Shown in pieces: positions 63,819 through 64,000 of a DNA stretch of 64,000 nucleotides (within the stretch, counting starts at the first letter, position 1; every line of letters begins with the position of its first letter). Under the pieces are notes generated by a model that made no database searches, was not told where the DNA came from, and worked only from the letters and a program-made list of their open reading frames with translations. Position numbers and translations under genes: made by a program. Source of the stretch: an uncultured Dysgonomonas sp. (GTDB lineage Bacteria > Bacteroidota > Bacteroidia > Bacteroidales > Dysgonomonadaceae); assembly GCF_900079725.1 (NCBI RefSeq), contig NZ_LT599032.1:2316253-2380252 (forward strand), read 5' to 3'.

Positions 63819-64000
63819 TCAGAAAATCTTTATCCCCAGATCTTTGATCTTCTTTATCTCCTTCACACTCTTCTTCCGAAAAACGAGAGCTGCAATGCAA
63901 ATACCAATCGCCAGACAAAACAATAGTGAAGATGTAAGGATAAAATTGTATGCTGTATCCTGCAACAAAGACGAGCCTTCATCACTCGTTCCTTCTTCAT
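63819..64000 (-). CDS. C-terminal end of a membrane protein, start outside window
   Basis: The minus strand from the window edge reads open in one frame to a TGA at 63821-63819. The visible residues include a membrane helix (ILTSSLLFCLAIGICIAALV) followed by a basic tail RKKSVKEIKKIKDLGIKIF. The pattern of one hydrophobic helix plus positive cytosolic end is typical of a real membrane-protein terminus, unlike the alternative frame. The gene continues beyond the window; its function cannot be told from the tail. Confidence 0.6.
   Translation of the reverse strand, partial: EEGTSDEGSSLLQDTAYNFILTSSLLFCLAIGICIAALVFRKKSVKEIKKIKDLGIKIF

Noticed and set aside
63721-63918. 65-codon open frame on the minus strand at the window end
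   Set aside because: It lacks protein-like character, and another minus-strand frame shows a membrane helix and basic tail ending at 63819.

Overview
The window looks like chromosomal DNA of a Bacteroidota, most likely Bacteroidales (a Dysgonomonas-like genome is my guess, not proven). Supporting signs are two SusC/SusD polysaccharide-utilisation loci (PULs), A-rich leaders instead of strong Shine-Dalgarno sites, promoter elements of the Bacteroidota type (TTTG, about 20 bases, TAnnTTTG), lipoproteins with acidic residues after the lipidated Cys, a hut operon with formiminotransferase and cyclodeaminase as separate proteins, and an unusually long signal peptidase I. I see no rRNA or tRNA genes, no CRISPR array and no insertion sequence.

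Region 1 (1-15967, +) is the 3' part of a PUL: SusC (cut by the window edge), SusD, a lipoprotein with a HEMGH zinc-peptidase motif, a GH127, a GH97 fused to a second zincin-like domain (HEFAH), a GH43 with discoidin and LamG modules, and a second GH127. Two beta-L-arabinofuranosidase-type enzymes, a retaining alpha-galactosidase-type GH97 and two peptidase-like domains together suggest plant hydroxyproline-rich glycoprotein (extensin-like) as substrate; this is inference. An S9 dipeptidyl peptidase (16438-18657, +) and a ricin-lectin/LacZ-type GH2 (18848-22438, -) follow.

Region 2 (23154-31287, -) is a histidine-utilisation operon read hutU, two unknown genes, ftcD, hutI, one unknown gene, fchA, hutH. 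The three unknown genes are packed into the operon by overlaps or very short gaps.

Region 3 (31477-48012) is a beta-glucan PUL. A membrane-spanning regulator (beta-propeller, Y_Y_Y, LuxR-type helix-turn-helix, no kinase) is divergent from SusC, SusD, SusE-like, GH16, GH30, GH3 and a downstream GH5, which fits beta-1,3/1,6-glucan (laminarin-like) degradation. The 608-base divergent control region holds a pure (CT)23 tract and a long terminator-like hairpin just before the regulator.

Region 4 (48335-64000) is mostly housekeeping and single genes: ftsB-like, xerD, a DUF3332-like lipoprotein, a sialate O-acetylesterase, a DEDDh exonuclease, a NYN-LOTUS protein, a lysine-2,3-aminomutase-like radical SAM enzyme, a DUF3108 protein, an Ig-like lipoprotein, a WbqC-like protein, a signal peptidase I pair and dapB. 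One member of the signal peptidase pair has lost both catalytic residues.

Intergenic spaces are rich in dispersed mosaic repeats. One family of about 230 bp is present in three near-complete copies plus fragments. A REP-like family bounded by GTCAT...ATGAC and a C/G-rich palindromic family also recur. Many junctions carry long hairpins that serve as terminators or as partial terminators inside the PULs.
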